A stretch of 64,000 bases of DNA from Ruminococcus sp. (lineage in GTDB: Bacteria; Bacillota; Clostridia; Oscillospirales; Ruminococcaceae). The stretch is from positions 1 through 64,000 of the forward strand of contig NZ_DXUU01000008.1 in assembly GCF_019417665.1 (NCBI RefSeq). Reading direction: 5' to 3'. Every line of letters starts with the position of its first letter. Positions within the stretch are counted from its first letter, which is position 1. The position numbers and the translations under genes are program-made. This document shows positions 1 through 7,638 of this stretch, one piece after another. The notes under the pieces were generated by a model. That model searched no databases. It was not told the DNA's origin and worked only from the letters and a program-made list of their open reading frames with translations.

Positions 1-168
1 CAGGATGTATTAATTATAGCACATTCCCTGAAAAAAGTCAACGGGTGATTTTTATTTTGCCAAATCTGCTTTAAAAAAGATTTTTTATTGATTATTCTCT
101 TGCAATTCTTCATCTATACTTGCTTTTGTAAAGAAAAACAGGAATATTTCTTTTTTGGGAAAAGCAAC

Positions 169-197
169 TTGCCTTTTGAATGAATTTCTGGTATAAT
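169..197 (+). promoter_or_regulatory. Possible promoter antisense to the GNAT gene
   Basis: TTGCCT at 169-174 and TATAAT at 192-197 are separated by 17 bases, a good vegetative promoter arrangement. It points right, into the 3' end of the minus-strand acetyltransferase. A transcript from here would be antisense to that gene and would run toward nrdD. The region 1-201 is AT-rich and holds no gene I can support, so a chance match is possible. Confidence 0.3.
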
Positions 198-201
198 CCG
201 T

Positions 202-723
202 TTAGCTTGGCATATCCTGCCACAACGGAACAGAAAAAACATAATCATCCATAACAAAACCTGAGCCAATATCTGTCACCTGAGAACGAATGATCTCCAT
301 ACCAAAATGTTTGTAAACTGCGATTGCCTGGTCGTTATGTTTATTGACTGTAAGCCAAATAGAGGATGCGCCGCATATTTTGGCAAGGTGCTGCACTTCC
401 TGAAACAGCACAGATGCCAGACCCTTCCCCCGGTATTCTTGTTTTAAATACAGCTTGGAAAGAAACAGACTGCCGTCTGATTGCAGGCATACACCAAAAT
501 AACCCGCCGGTTGGTTCTGGTATAGGAAAATACAATACTGATAACCCTCTGCGATCTGTTTTGTTAAGGCTTCCTCCGACTGAAATTTTTCCACCATATA
601 ATTGATCTGGGCTTCTGTCAGCAGACAGGGAAAATATTCGTGCCAGATCTCATTCGCCAAAACAGCAAGTTTCTGAATCTCATCAGGCGACTGAATAGAA
701 ACAAATGTATACATAATATCCAT
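202..723 (-). CDS. GNAT family N-acetyltransferase
   Basis: A 173-residue protein with the size and C-terminal signature of the GCN5-related acetyltransferases, which move an acetyl group from acetyl-CoA to an amine. The acetyl-CoA pyrophosphate-binding loop is visible as QEYRGKGLA near residue 97, followed by the helix and the NKHNDQAIAVYKHFGM segment typical of motif B. The acceptor substrate cannot be told from sequence. Two in-frame ATGs lie close together: the first (723) is only 2 bases from its GAAAGG ribosome site, while the second (714, MYTF) has about 11 bases, so the shorter form may be the real one. It is transcribed alone, divergent from nrdD. Confidence 0.85.
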   Translation of the reverse strand: MDIMYTFVSIQSPDEIQKLAVLANEIWHEYFPCLLTEAQINYMVEKFQSEEALTKQIAEGYQYCIFLYQNQPAGYFGVCLQSDGSLFLSKLYLKQEYRGKGLASVLFQEVQHLAKICGASSIWLTVNKHNDQAIAVYKHFGMEIIRSQVTDIGSGFVMDDYVFSVPLWQDMPS

Positions 724-803
724 TTCCTTTCAAATTATAATAAAATAATGCCCTCCAGGCAGGTCATTGAAAAACACAAATTTCACTCCATCGGCTTTCA
801 ATA

Positions 804-819
804 TACAAGATATTGTGTT
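804..819 (-). promoter_or_regulatory. NrdR box 1 (overlaps an upstream promoter -35)
   Basis: Read on the minus strand this is AACACAATATCTTGTA, close to the NrdR consensus as I remember it (acaCWATATaTWGtgt). It lies exactly 32 bp from a second copy at 836, the three-helical-turn spacing known for NrdR box pairs. NrdR is the Zn/ATP-cone repressor of ribonucleotide reductase genes, and the downstream gene is nrdD, which supports the call. Confidence 0.75.
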
Positions 820-841
820 TGGAAGATACTAAAGGTACAAT
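813..841 (+). promoter_or_regulatory. Upstream nrdD promoter covered by NrdR boxes
   Basis: TTGTGT (813-818) and TACAAT (836-841) with a 17-base spacer form a moderate vegetative promoter. Its -35 lies inside NrdR box 1 and its -10 inside box 2, so bound NrdR would block it directly. Confidence 0.5.
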
Positions 842-851
842 TTGTTGTGTT
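836..851 (-). promoter_or_regulatory. NrdR box 2
   Basis: The minus-strand reading AACACAACAAATTGTA matches the NrdR box arms (AACACAA...TTGTA), with a weaker centre than box 1. It covers the -10 of the upstream promoter and ends 26 bases before the -35 of the stronger downstream promoter. Confidence 0.65.
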
Positions 852-877
852 CGAAAACACGAACATAGAAAATTTGC

Positions 878-906
878 TTGACAGTGGCATAGAGAAGCGG
901 TATAAT
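878..906 (+). promoter_or_regulatory. Consensus promoter of nrdDG
   Basis: TTGACA at 878-883, a 17-base spacer and TATAAT at 901-906: a perfect match to the vegetative sigma consensus. The predicted transcript starts near 913 and gives nrdD a leader of about 80 bases. Confidence 0.85.
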
Positions 907-993
907 AGTACCTACAGTCATCATAACACATATCAAGAAAAAATGCAAGCTGATCCCATCGATGCAGCCTGTTCATGTTTGGAGGAGAAAGCT

Positions 994-3153
994 GTGAAAA
1001 TTATCAAGAGAAGCGGAAAAGAGGACGTCTTTGACCGCATCAAGATCGAAGCTGCTATCAGTAAGGCAAATATTACGGTGATCGAATCGGAACGTCTTAC
1101 GGATGAAGCAATTCGTAAAATTGCAGAAGAAATCGAACTGCGATGTGATGAAATGAATCGTGCTGTGGATGTGGAAACCATCCAGGACTGGGTAGAACTG
1201 GAAATCATGAAGCACGGTGCATATACGGTTGCTAAAAACTACATTACATATCGCTATGAACGAGGTCTGCTGCGTCAGTCCAATACCACAGATAAAAAAA
1301 TTCTCAGTCTTTTGAATTTTGAAAACGAAGAAGTCAAGCAGGAGAATTCCAACAAAAACCCTGTAGTAAACAGTGTACAGCGTGATTATATGGCGGGCGA
1401 AGTCAGCAAGGACATTACGACCCGCTTTCTGCTGCCCCATGATATCACTGATGCGCACAAAGAAGGGATCATCCATTTCCACGACGCTGACTATTTTGCG
1501 CAGCATATGCACAACTGCTGTTTGGTAAACCTGGAGGATATGCTCCAAAACGGCACCGTCATCAGTGAAACCATGATCGAAAAGCCTCACAGCTTTTCCA
1601 CTGCATGCAATATTTCCACACAGATCATTGCCCAGATTGCAAGTTCTCAGTACGGTGGTCAGAGCATTACCCTGTCCCACCTCGCACCTTTTGTTCAAGT
1701 CAGCCGTGAAAAATTCCGCCGAGATGTCCGCCGGGAATATGAGCGCCTCGGCAAAGAGGTTGATGAGGAAACCATTCACCGTATTGCAGAAATGCGTGTA
1801 CGCAACGAGATTATTCAGGGCGTACAGATGATCCAGTATCAGGTCATCACTCTCATGACCACCAACGGACAGGCTCCTTTTGTTACGGTCTTTATGTATC
1901 TGGACGAAGTACCGGAAGGACAGACACGGGACGATTTGGCAATCATCATTGAGGAAATGCTGCGCCAGCGTATCCAAGGCGTTAAAAATGAAAAGGGCGT
2001 ATATATCACACCGGCATTCCCGAAGTTGATCTATGTATTGGAAGAAGATAATATTCGAAAGGATTCCAAGTATTACTATTTGACAGAGCTTGCAGCACAG
2101 TGTACTGCAAAACGTATGGTTCCTGATTATATTTCCGAAAAAATCATGAAATCTCTCAAAGAAGGCAACTGCTACACCTGCATGGGCTGCCGTTCCTTCC
2201 TGACTGTATACAAAGACGAAAACGACAAGTACAAGTTCTACGGCAGATTCAATCAGGGCGTTGTGACTTTAAATCTGGTGGACATTGCTTGCTCCTCTGG
2301 CGGCGATGAAAAACGCTTCTGGGAGATCTTCGACGAACGCTTGGCACTGTGCTATCGTGCGCTGATGTGCCGCCACAACCGCCTGAAAGGCACACCTTCT
2401 GATGTAGCGCCGATCCTCTGGCAGTACGGCGCACTGGCTCGTCTTAAAAAGGGTGAAACTATTGACAGGCTCCTCTACGGCGGCTATTCCACTTTGTCTC
2501 TTGGCTATGCCGGTCTGTGTGAATGCACACGCTATATGACTGGAAAATCCCATACAGATCCGGCGGCAACGCCTTTTGCCCTGCATGTCATGCAGCATCT
2601 GAACGACACCTGCAAGCGCTGGGCTGAAGAGACCAATATTGCATTCAGCCTTTACGGCACACCTTTGGAGTCTACGACCTACAAATTTGCTCGCTGCCTT
2701 CAGGAACGCTTCGGCGTTATTGAAGGCGTGACTGATAAGAATTACATCACTAACAGCTATCATGTCCATGTGACGGAACCTATGAACGCCTTTGAAAAAC
2801 TCTCCTTTGAAGCACAGTTCCAGGAGCTGTCTCCGGGTGGTGCCATCAGCTACGTGGAAGTGCCCAACATGCAGGACAACATTCAGGCTGTTATCGCAGT
2901 GATGCAGCACATTTATGACAACATCATGTATGCAGAATTGAATACAAAGAGTGACTATTGTCAGGTCTGCGGCTATGACGGTGAGATCCAGATTGTAGAA
3001 GATGATGGTAAGCTGGTCTGGGAATGCCCCAACTGCGGCAACCGGGATCAGGATAAGTTGAATGTAGCACGCCGCACCTGTGGTTATATCGGCACTCAGT
3101 TCTGGAATCAGGGTCGTACTCAGGAGATTCGCGACCGTGTTATGCACCTGTAA
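994..3153 (+). CDS. nrdD: Anaerobic ribonucleoside-triphosphate reductase (class III)
   Basis: Reduces ribonucleotides to deoxyribonucleotides under anoxic conditions with a glycyl radical. The 719-residue protein has an N-terminal ATP-cone (about residues 1-95, allosteric site), the large glycyl-radical barrel, a four-cysteine zinc site near the C-terminus (YCQVCG and ECPNCG) and the radical motif RTCGY, with the radical glycine near residue 697. The frame is open upstream to 640, but GTG at 994 is preceded by GGAGGAG at ideal spacing and begins exactly where NrdD ATP-cones begin (VKIIKRSG). The 17 extra residues possible from an ATG at 943 have no ribosome site. nrdG follows at once, and NrdR-like sites lie upstream. 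Confidence 0.97.
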   Translation: MKIIKRSGKEDVFDRIKIEAAISKANITVIESERLTDEAIRKIAEEIELRCDEMNRAVDVETIQDWVELEIMKHGAYTVAKNYITYRYERGLLRQSNTTDKKILSLLNFENEEVKQENSNKNPVVNSVQRDYMAGEVSKDITTRFLLPHDITDAHKEGIIHFHDADYFAQHMHNCCLVNLEDMLQNGTVISETMIEKPHSFSTACNISTQIIAQIASSQYGGQSITLSHLAPFVQVSREKFRRDVRREYERLGKEVDEETIHRIAEMRVRNEIIQGVQMIQYQVITLMTTNGQAPFVTVFMYLDEVPEGQTRDDLAIIIEEMLRQRIQGVKNEKGVYITPAFPKLIYVLEEDNIRKDSKYYYLTELAAQCTAKRMVPDYISEKIMKSLKEGNCYTCMGCRSFLTVYKDENDKYKFYGRFNQGVVTLNLVDIACSSGGDEKRFWEIFDERLALCYRALMCRHNRLKGTPSDVAPILWQYGALARLKKGETIDRLLYGGYSTLSLGYAGLCECTRYMTGKSHTDPAATPFALHVMQHLNDTCKRWAEETNIAFSLYGTPLESTTYKFARCLQERFGVIEGVTDKNYITNSYHVHVTEPMNAFEKLSFEAQFQELSPGGAISYVEVPNMQDNIQAVIAVMQHIYDNIMYAELNTKSDYCQVCGYDGEIQIVEDDGKLVWECPNCGNRDQDKLNVARRTCGYIGTQFWNQGRTQEIRDRVMHL

Positions 3154-3165
3154 GAGGTGATGGAG

Positions 3166-3660
3166 ATGTATTATGGTTCGATCAAGTCCTGTGATATTGC
3201 CAATGGGACTGGTGTTCGGGTGTCTTTATTTGTGTCAGGCTGTCGGCACTGCTGCAAGAATTGTTTTAATCCGGAAACATGGGCGTTTGACTACGGTACG
3301 CTGTATACAGACGAAACCACTGCGCAAATTCTAAAGCTTCTGAAACCGTCTTATATTCAGGGGCTGACGCTGATCGGCGGCGAGCCTATGGAACCAGAAA
3401 ATCAACCGGTTCTGCTGGAGCTGGTACAGGCTGTCCGGCAGCAATTCGGGAATACCAAGGATATCTGGTGTTATACCGGATGTATACTGGAACGAGATCT
3501 CCTTGCCGAAAGTCCCTATCGCTGCAATGTGACAGATGCGCTTTTGCGGGAGATTGATGTGCTGGTGGACGGTCCCTTTGTGGAAGAGCAGAAATCCCTG
3601 ACACTTCCTTTTCGAGGCTCGGAAAATCAGCGTATCTTGAAACTGCGTGAAATACTATAA
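3166..3660 (+). CDS. nrdG: Anaerobic ribonucleotide reductase activating protein
   Basis: Radical SAM enzyme of 164 residues that places the glycyl radical on NrdD. The 4Fe-4S motif CxxxCxxC is seen at about residues 26, 30 and 33 (SGCRHCCKNC), with one extra cysteine inside. The glycine-rich SAM-binding stretch TLIGGEPMEP follows near residue 70. The open frame begins at 3157 (GTG) and also has an ATG at 3160, but GAGGTG at 3154-3159 gives good spacing only to ATG 3166 (MYYGSIKS). It begins 12 bases after the nrdD stop and ends at a strong terminator, so nrdD and nrdG form a two-gene operon. Confidence 0.95.
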   Translation: MYYGSIKSCDIANGTGVRVSLFVSGCRHCCKNCFNPETWAFDYGTLYTDETTAQILKLLKPSYIQGLTLIGGEPMEPENQPVLLELVQAVRQQFGNTKDIWCYTGCILERDLLAESPYRCNVTDALLREIDVLVDGPFVEEQKSLTLPFRGSENQRILKLREIL

Positions 3661-3671
3661 CCAATGAGAAA

Positions 3672-3708
3672 AGCGGAACAGTTCCCCATGAACTGCTCCG
3701 CTTTTTTT
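3672..3708 (+). terminator. Intrinsic terminator after nrdG
   Basis: A 13-bp inverted repeat (one A/C mismatch) with arms beginning AGCGGA and ending TCCGCT, a 5-base loop and a run of seven T. A short A-run precedes the left arm, so it probably also ends the convergent esterase transcript. Confidence 0.9.
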
Positions 3709-3717
3709 GAAACATGC

Positions 3718-4599
3718 TTATGATTTCGATTGCGCTGCAATTTTTTTGAAAAACGCCGCTTCTTCCTGATTACACCGCATCCCGTTTTCGCTGTAAAGAT
3801 TTAGATGGAACACATGTCCATCCTCCGGCACACCCTCGCCGTATTCTGCAAAGACAAAGGGAATGCCGCACGTCTCCAGTCTTGCTTTCATAGGCAATGT
3901 ACATGGGTAAAGCTCGTCATTGACGCTTGCCATCAGATAGGTAGGTGGGAATGCACTATTCATATAGGACAGCACCTGTTCAAACAGCTCCAGCTGCTTC
4001 CCGGTCGTCTCTTGCACATAGAGATTTCGATGAACATCTTCTGTCATCGCCATATCATAAATGCCACAGTTCAACGCCACTGCACTTGGCAGCTGATCAT
4101 AAGTCTCAAAATCCAGCTGGTGCCGATATACCGGTTCTGCTGCCAGTATACAATATTGGCTGACAAGTTGTGCTCCGGCAGAATCCCCCACCATAAACCA
4201 CGGTGCATCTGGAGTTGTATAGTCCTTGCGATGTGCCAGAGTCCAGCAAACGACATGACAGACATCCTCAATGGCAGCAGGATAAGGATCTTCCGGCATC
4301 AGACGATAGTTGCAGTTTACCACCACAAAACCCATTTGTGCCAAATGCATACAATAAAACCGATACAGTTCCTTATCCCCATAAAACCAGCCACCGCCAT
4401 GAATGCTGATGATCACCGGCAATCCGACCGGCGCATTTTTCGGACAATACACATCCAGTAAATGCGCCGTTATACTGTCAGAACGATATGTAATATCCCG
4501 GAATGCTTCTATCCCCTCTGGTTCTGTCAAATCATGATCTCGCTTTGCGTCACATTCTGCCCAGGTTATACGCTCCTGTTGTATTTCTTTCAGTGTCAC
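3718..4599 (-). CDS. Alpha/beta hydrolase (HSL-type esterase/lipase)
   Basis: A 293-residue cytoplasmic hydrolase of the hormone-sensitive-lipase (GDXG) family, which cleaves carboxylic esters. The oxyanion-hole motif HGGGW (about residues 67-71), nucleophile motif GDSAG (Ser near 140), a late Asp in ASVNDELYP (near 228) and a His in DGHVFH (near 262 or 265) make a complete triad. No signal peptide is seen. The frame could start at 4647, but GTG at 4599 has GGAGGG seven bases upstream, which the longer form lacks. The physiological substrate is unknown; small acyl or acetyl esters would be usual for a gut fibre degrader, but that is inference. Confidence 0.88.
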   Translation of the reverse strand: MTLKEIQQERITWAECDAKRDHDLTEPEGIEAFRDITYRSDSITAHLLDVYCPKNAPVGLPVIISIHGGGWFYGDKELYRFYCMHLAQMGFVVVNCNYRLMPEDPYPAAIEDVCHVVCWTLAHRKDYTTPDAPWFMVGDSAGAQLVSQYCILAAEPVYRHQLDFETYDQLPSAVALNCGIYDMAMTEDVHRNLYVQETTGKQLELFEQVLSYMNSAFPPTYLMASVNDELYPCTLPMKARLETCGIPFVFAEYGEGVPEDGHVFHLNLYSENGMRCNQEEAAFFKKIAAQSKS

Positions 4600-4667
4600 A
4601 AGATATCCCTCCAAGATTTTTTCTTTCCATATCACCGCACAAACCACTTTGCGCAGTACTTTTCTTA

Positions 4668-4696
4668 ATCATATCACATTTTTTGCGATTTGACAA
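4668..4696 (-). promoter_or_regulatory. Promoter of the esterase gene
   Basis: On the minus strand, TTGTCA (4691-4696) and TATGAT (4668-4673) are separated by 17 bases, upstream of the GTG start at 4599. Confidence 0.6.
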
Positions 4697-4762
4697 TAGC
4701 TGCACAAAAATCAAACTAACGTATCCCATTTTGTGTGAAACAGATGAAATTTTCAAATCCCC

Positions 4763-4791
4763 TTGACAAACACAGAAAAATAGTTTACTAT
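4763..4791 (+). promoter_or_regulatory. Promoter of the ABC transporter gene
   Basis: TTGACA at 4763-4768 with TACTAT at 4786-4791 (17-base spacer). The -10 region continues as ACTATATAACTAGT, and TATAA (4791) and TTATA (4805) form a short inverted pair just downstream that could be an operator. Confidence 0.65.
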
Positions 4792-4846
4792 ATAACTAGT
4801 ACGCTTATAAAGATATGATCTGTTATTTCAGAAAGGAGTGATTTGT

Positions 4847-7492
4847 TTGCTGCAAATCAAAGATATTGTCAAACAGTACAAGACTGGTGATCTAATACAA
4901 ACTGCATTGGATCACGTCAGTCTGAATTTCCGGGACAATGAATTTGTCGCAATTCTAGGCCCCAGCGGATCTGGTAAAACCACGATGCTAAATATCATCG
5001 GTGGGCTGGACCGGTACGACAGCGGCGATTTGATCATCGGTGGCATTTCTACACAAAAATACAAAGACAGGGACTGGGATTCCTATCGAAACCACACCAT
5101 TGGTTTTGTATTCCAAAGCTATAACCTGATCCCCCACCAGACAGTGCTTGCAAATGTGGAACTGGCGTTGACCATTTCCGGTATTTCCAGAAGCGAACGG
5201 CGTGCCCGTGCCAAAGAAGCCCTGGAGCAGGTCGGCTTAGGCGATCAGCTGCACAAAAAGCCGAATCAGATGTCCGGCGGACAGATGCAGCGTGTTGCTA
5301 TTGCACGTGCCCTTGTCAACAATCCAGATATTCTGTTGGCAGACGAACCGACTGGTGCCCTGGATACGGAAACCAGCGTTCAGGTCATGGATCTGCTGAA
5401 AAAGGTCGCCAAGGATCGGCTTGTCATTATGGTAACTCACAATCCTGAGCTGGCAGAGACCTATGCCACACGTATCGTGAAGCTGCGTGACGGCAAGATT
5501 CTGGATGATTCTAATCCATTTGCAATACCGGAGACTAAAGAAGCACCAGTACATAAGAATATGGGAAGATCCTCCATGTCATTTCTGACAGCGCTGTCTC
5601 TGAGCTTTAATAACCTACGCACCAAGAAAGCCAGAACCATCTTGACCTCCTTTGCTGGCAGTATCGGCATCATTGGCATTGCCATGGTATTGTCCCTGTC
5701 CAACGGCATCAGCCAGTATATTGAAACGGTACAAAAAGACACGCTGTCTACCTATCCGTTGACCATCGAAAAGGAAAGCATGGATATGACCTCTATGATG
5801 GCAGATATGATGTCCCAGAATGTGAACGAAGAGAGCGGACATGAAAAGGACAAGGTTTATTCCAACAACATTGCAAGCAGCATGCTCTCCACCATGAGCC
5901 AGGAATCCAAAGCAAATGATCTGGGCGCATTCAAGAGCTATCTGGAAGGCGATGACAGCGATATTGACAGTTATATTTCAGATATCCAGTATAGTTATGA
6001 TCTGGATCTGCAATTGTACAGTACAGACACTTCCGATGGCGTGGTGCAGGTCAATCCCAGTACGCTAAACAGTACCACAACCGGCAGTACTGCCAGTTCG
6101 GAAATGCCCACCTCTGCCAGCGATATGACAGCATATATGTCTTTCGGAAACGTATTTTCGGAAATGCTGGACAACCGTGAGCTAGTGGAATCCCAGTATG
6201 ATGTTCTTGCTGGAAGAATGCCCGATGCAGACGCTTACAACGAATTGGTTCTCGTGGTGGACGAAAATAATGAGATCAGTGATGTTGCACTGTACACTCT
6301 GGGGCTGATGGATCAGGATGAATTCCGTGACATGATGCAAAAGGTCATGCAGGGTGAGACTGTTAAAAAAACAGAAAATGTTTCCTTCACCTATGATGAT
6401 TTGTTGAACACTTCCTTCAAGCTGGTACTAAATACAGATTACTATCAGTATAACGAGGCCTCCGGTGTATGGGAGGACAAGCGTGACGATGATACATACA
6501 TGAAGCAGCTGGTAGAAGATGCACCGGAGCTGAAAATCGTGGGCATTATCCGTCCCGATGAAGAGGCAACTGCGACTTCCATCAACGGCTCCATCGCATA
6601 CAATTCCGCACTGACGGATTATGTTGTCAATCATATTAACGATAGTGAAATTGCAAAGGCACAGATGGCTGACCCGGATACCAATGTCTTGACCGGTACG
6701 CCTTTCAACATTGACGAATACGTCAACAGCCTGACTATGGAAGATTTACAGGCAGATGTGGCACAGAGAAGCCAGGAGGAGCAGGCACAGTTCCAGCAGA
6801 TGGCTGCTGTCATGAGTGAAGAAGAACTGCTGGAGTCCTACCGAAAATCCATTCGAGAAAACTCCACGGATACCTATGACGGCATTTTGGCACAGCTAGG
6901 TGTGGTAGATCTGGAACAGCCCTCTGCCATCAGTATTTATCCCAAGGACTTTGATGCAAAGGATTCCATCGTTTCCATTATTGACGACTACAATGATGCA
7001 CAGATCGACGACGGACACGAGGAAATGACCATTACCTACACAGACTATGTGGGACTTATGATGACCTCAGTCACCACCATCGTTAACATGATCAGCTATG
7101 TTCTCATTGCCTTTGTTTCCATTTCTCTGGTCGTCTCCTCCATCATGATCGGCATTATTACATACATCTCCGTTCTGGAACGTACCAAGGAAATCGGCAT
7201 TCTGCGCGGCATCGGTGCTTCCAAGCGGAATATTTCCAGCATCTTCAATGCGGAGACACTGATTATCGGCACCTGTGCCGGTCTGATCGGTATCGGTGTA
7301 ACGCTGGTGCTGCTGATTCCCGCAAATGCCATTATCGGTGCACTGACGGATATCTCCAATCTGGCTAAGCTGCCGTGGAAGGGTGCTGTGATCCTGGTGC
7401 TCATCAGCATGTTCCTGACAGTGATCGCCGGTCTGATTCCGTCGAAAAAAGCGGCGAAGAAAGATCCGGTAACCGCACTGCGGACTGAATAA
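4847..7492 (+). CDS. Fused ABC transporter ATPase-permease (MacB/FtsX type)
   Basis: A single 881-residue chain with an ABC ATPase at the N-terminus and an FtsX/MacB-like permease at the C-terminus. ATPase motifs are Walker A GPSGSGKT (38-45), Q-loop Gln near 90, signature MSGGQ (142-146), Walker B DILLADE (161-167) and the switch His near 198. A membrane segment follows at about 265-285, then an acidic outer domain of some 460 residues, then three membrane segments (about 748-775, 803-828, 845-865). Proteins of this family act as mechanotransmitters or export peptides and antibiotics rather than importing solutes. TTG at 4847 sits 8 bases after AAAGGAG; the GTG at 4838 overlaps that ribosome site. 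The gene has its own promoter and terminator. Confidence 0.9.
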   Translation: MLQIKDIVKQYKTGDLIQTALDHVSLNFRDNEFVAILGPSGSGKTTMLNIIGGLDRYDSGDLIIGGISTQKYKDRDWDSYRNHTIGFVFQSYNLIPHQTVLANVELALTISGISRSERRARAKEALEQVGLGDQLHKKPNQMSGGQMQRVAIARALVNNPDILLADEPTGALDTETSVQVMDLLKKVAKDRLVIMVTHNPELAETYATRIVKLRDGKILDDSNPFAIPETKEAPVHKNMGRSSMSFLTALSLSFNNLRTKKARTILTSFAGSIGIIGIAMVLSLSNGISQYIETVQKDTLSTYPLTIEKESMDMTSMMADMMSQNVNEESGHEKDKVYSNNIASSMLSTMSQESKANDLGAFKSYLEGDDSDIDSYISDIQYSYDLDLQLYSTDTSDGVVQVNPSTLNSTTTGSTASSEMPTSASDMTAYMSFGNVFSEMLDNRELVESQYDVLAGRMPDADAYNELVLVVDENNEISDVALYTLGLMDQDEFRDMMQKVMQGETVKKTENVSFTYDDLLNTSFKLVLNTDYYQYNEASGVWEDKRDDDTYMKQLVEDAPELKIVGIIRPDEEATATSINGSIAYNSALTDYVVNHINDSEIAKAQMADPDTNVLTGTPFNIDEYVNSLTMEDLQADVAQRSQEEQAQFQQMAAVMSEEELLESYRKSIRENSTDTYDGILAQLGVVDLEQPSAISIYPKDFDAKDSIVSIIDDYNDAQIDDGHEEMTITYTDYVGLMMTSVTTIVNMISYVLIAFVSISLVVSSIMIGIITYISVLERTKEIGILRGIGASKRNISSIFNAETLIIGTCAGLIGIGVTLVLLIPANAIIGALTDISNLAKLPWKGAVILVLISMFLTVIAGLIPSKKAAKKDPVTALRTE

Positions 7493-7514
7493 TTTTTTCA
7501 AATCAGAGAACCCT

Positions 7515-7551
7515 ACAGGACGTATTCCCAAATATGGATACGTCCTGTTTT
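7515..7551 (+). terminator. Intrinsic terminator after the ABC transporter
   Basis: ACAGGACGTATTCC (7515-7528) pairs with GGATACGTCCTGT (7536-7548) apart from one bulged T. The loop is 7 bases, followed by a short T-run. Confidence 0.8.
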
Positions 7552-7600
7552 GGTTTATCTCAAATTTTGAAGTATCACCCAACCATTTCCCCATCCCCCT

Positions 7601-7611
7601 CACTATATAGA
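7601..7611. repeat. CACTATATAGA repeat, copy 1 (upstream of the sigma gene)
   Basis: An 11-base word containing the palindrome CTATATAG, 28 bases before the sigma-factor start. An identical copy lies at 9301-9311, just after the gene. It may be a -10-like element or an operator; its function is not known. Confidence 0.4.
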
Positions 7612-7638
7612 CAGAAAACGCATCCGGAGGCTTTTCCT

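Noticed and set aside
640..993. In-frame N-terminal extension of nrdD
   Set aside because: It spans the promoters and NrdR boxes, and the ATP-cone begins right after the GTG at 994 with a strong ribosome site.
973..1977. A 334-codon open frame antisense to nrdD
   Set aside because: Cysteine- and histidine-rich composition typical of a shadow frame; nrdD is complete on the other strand.
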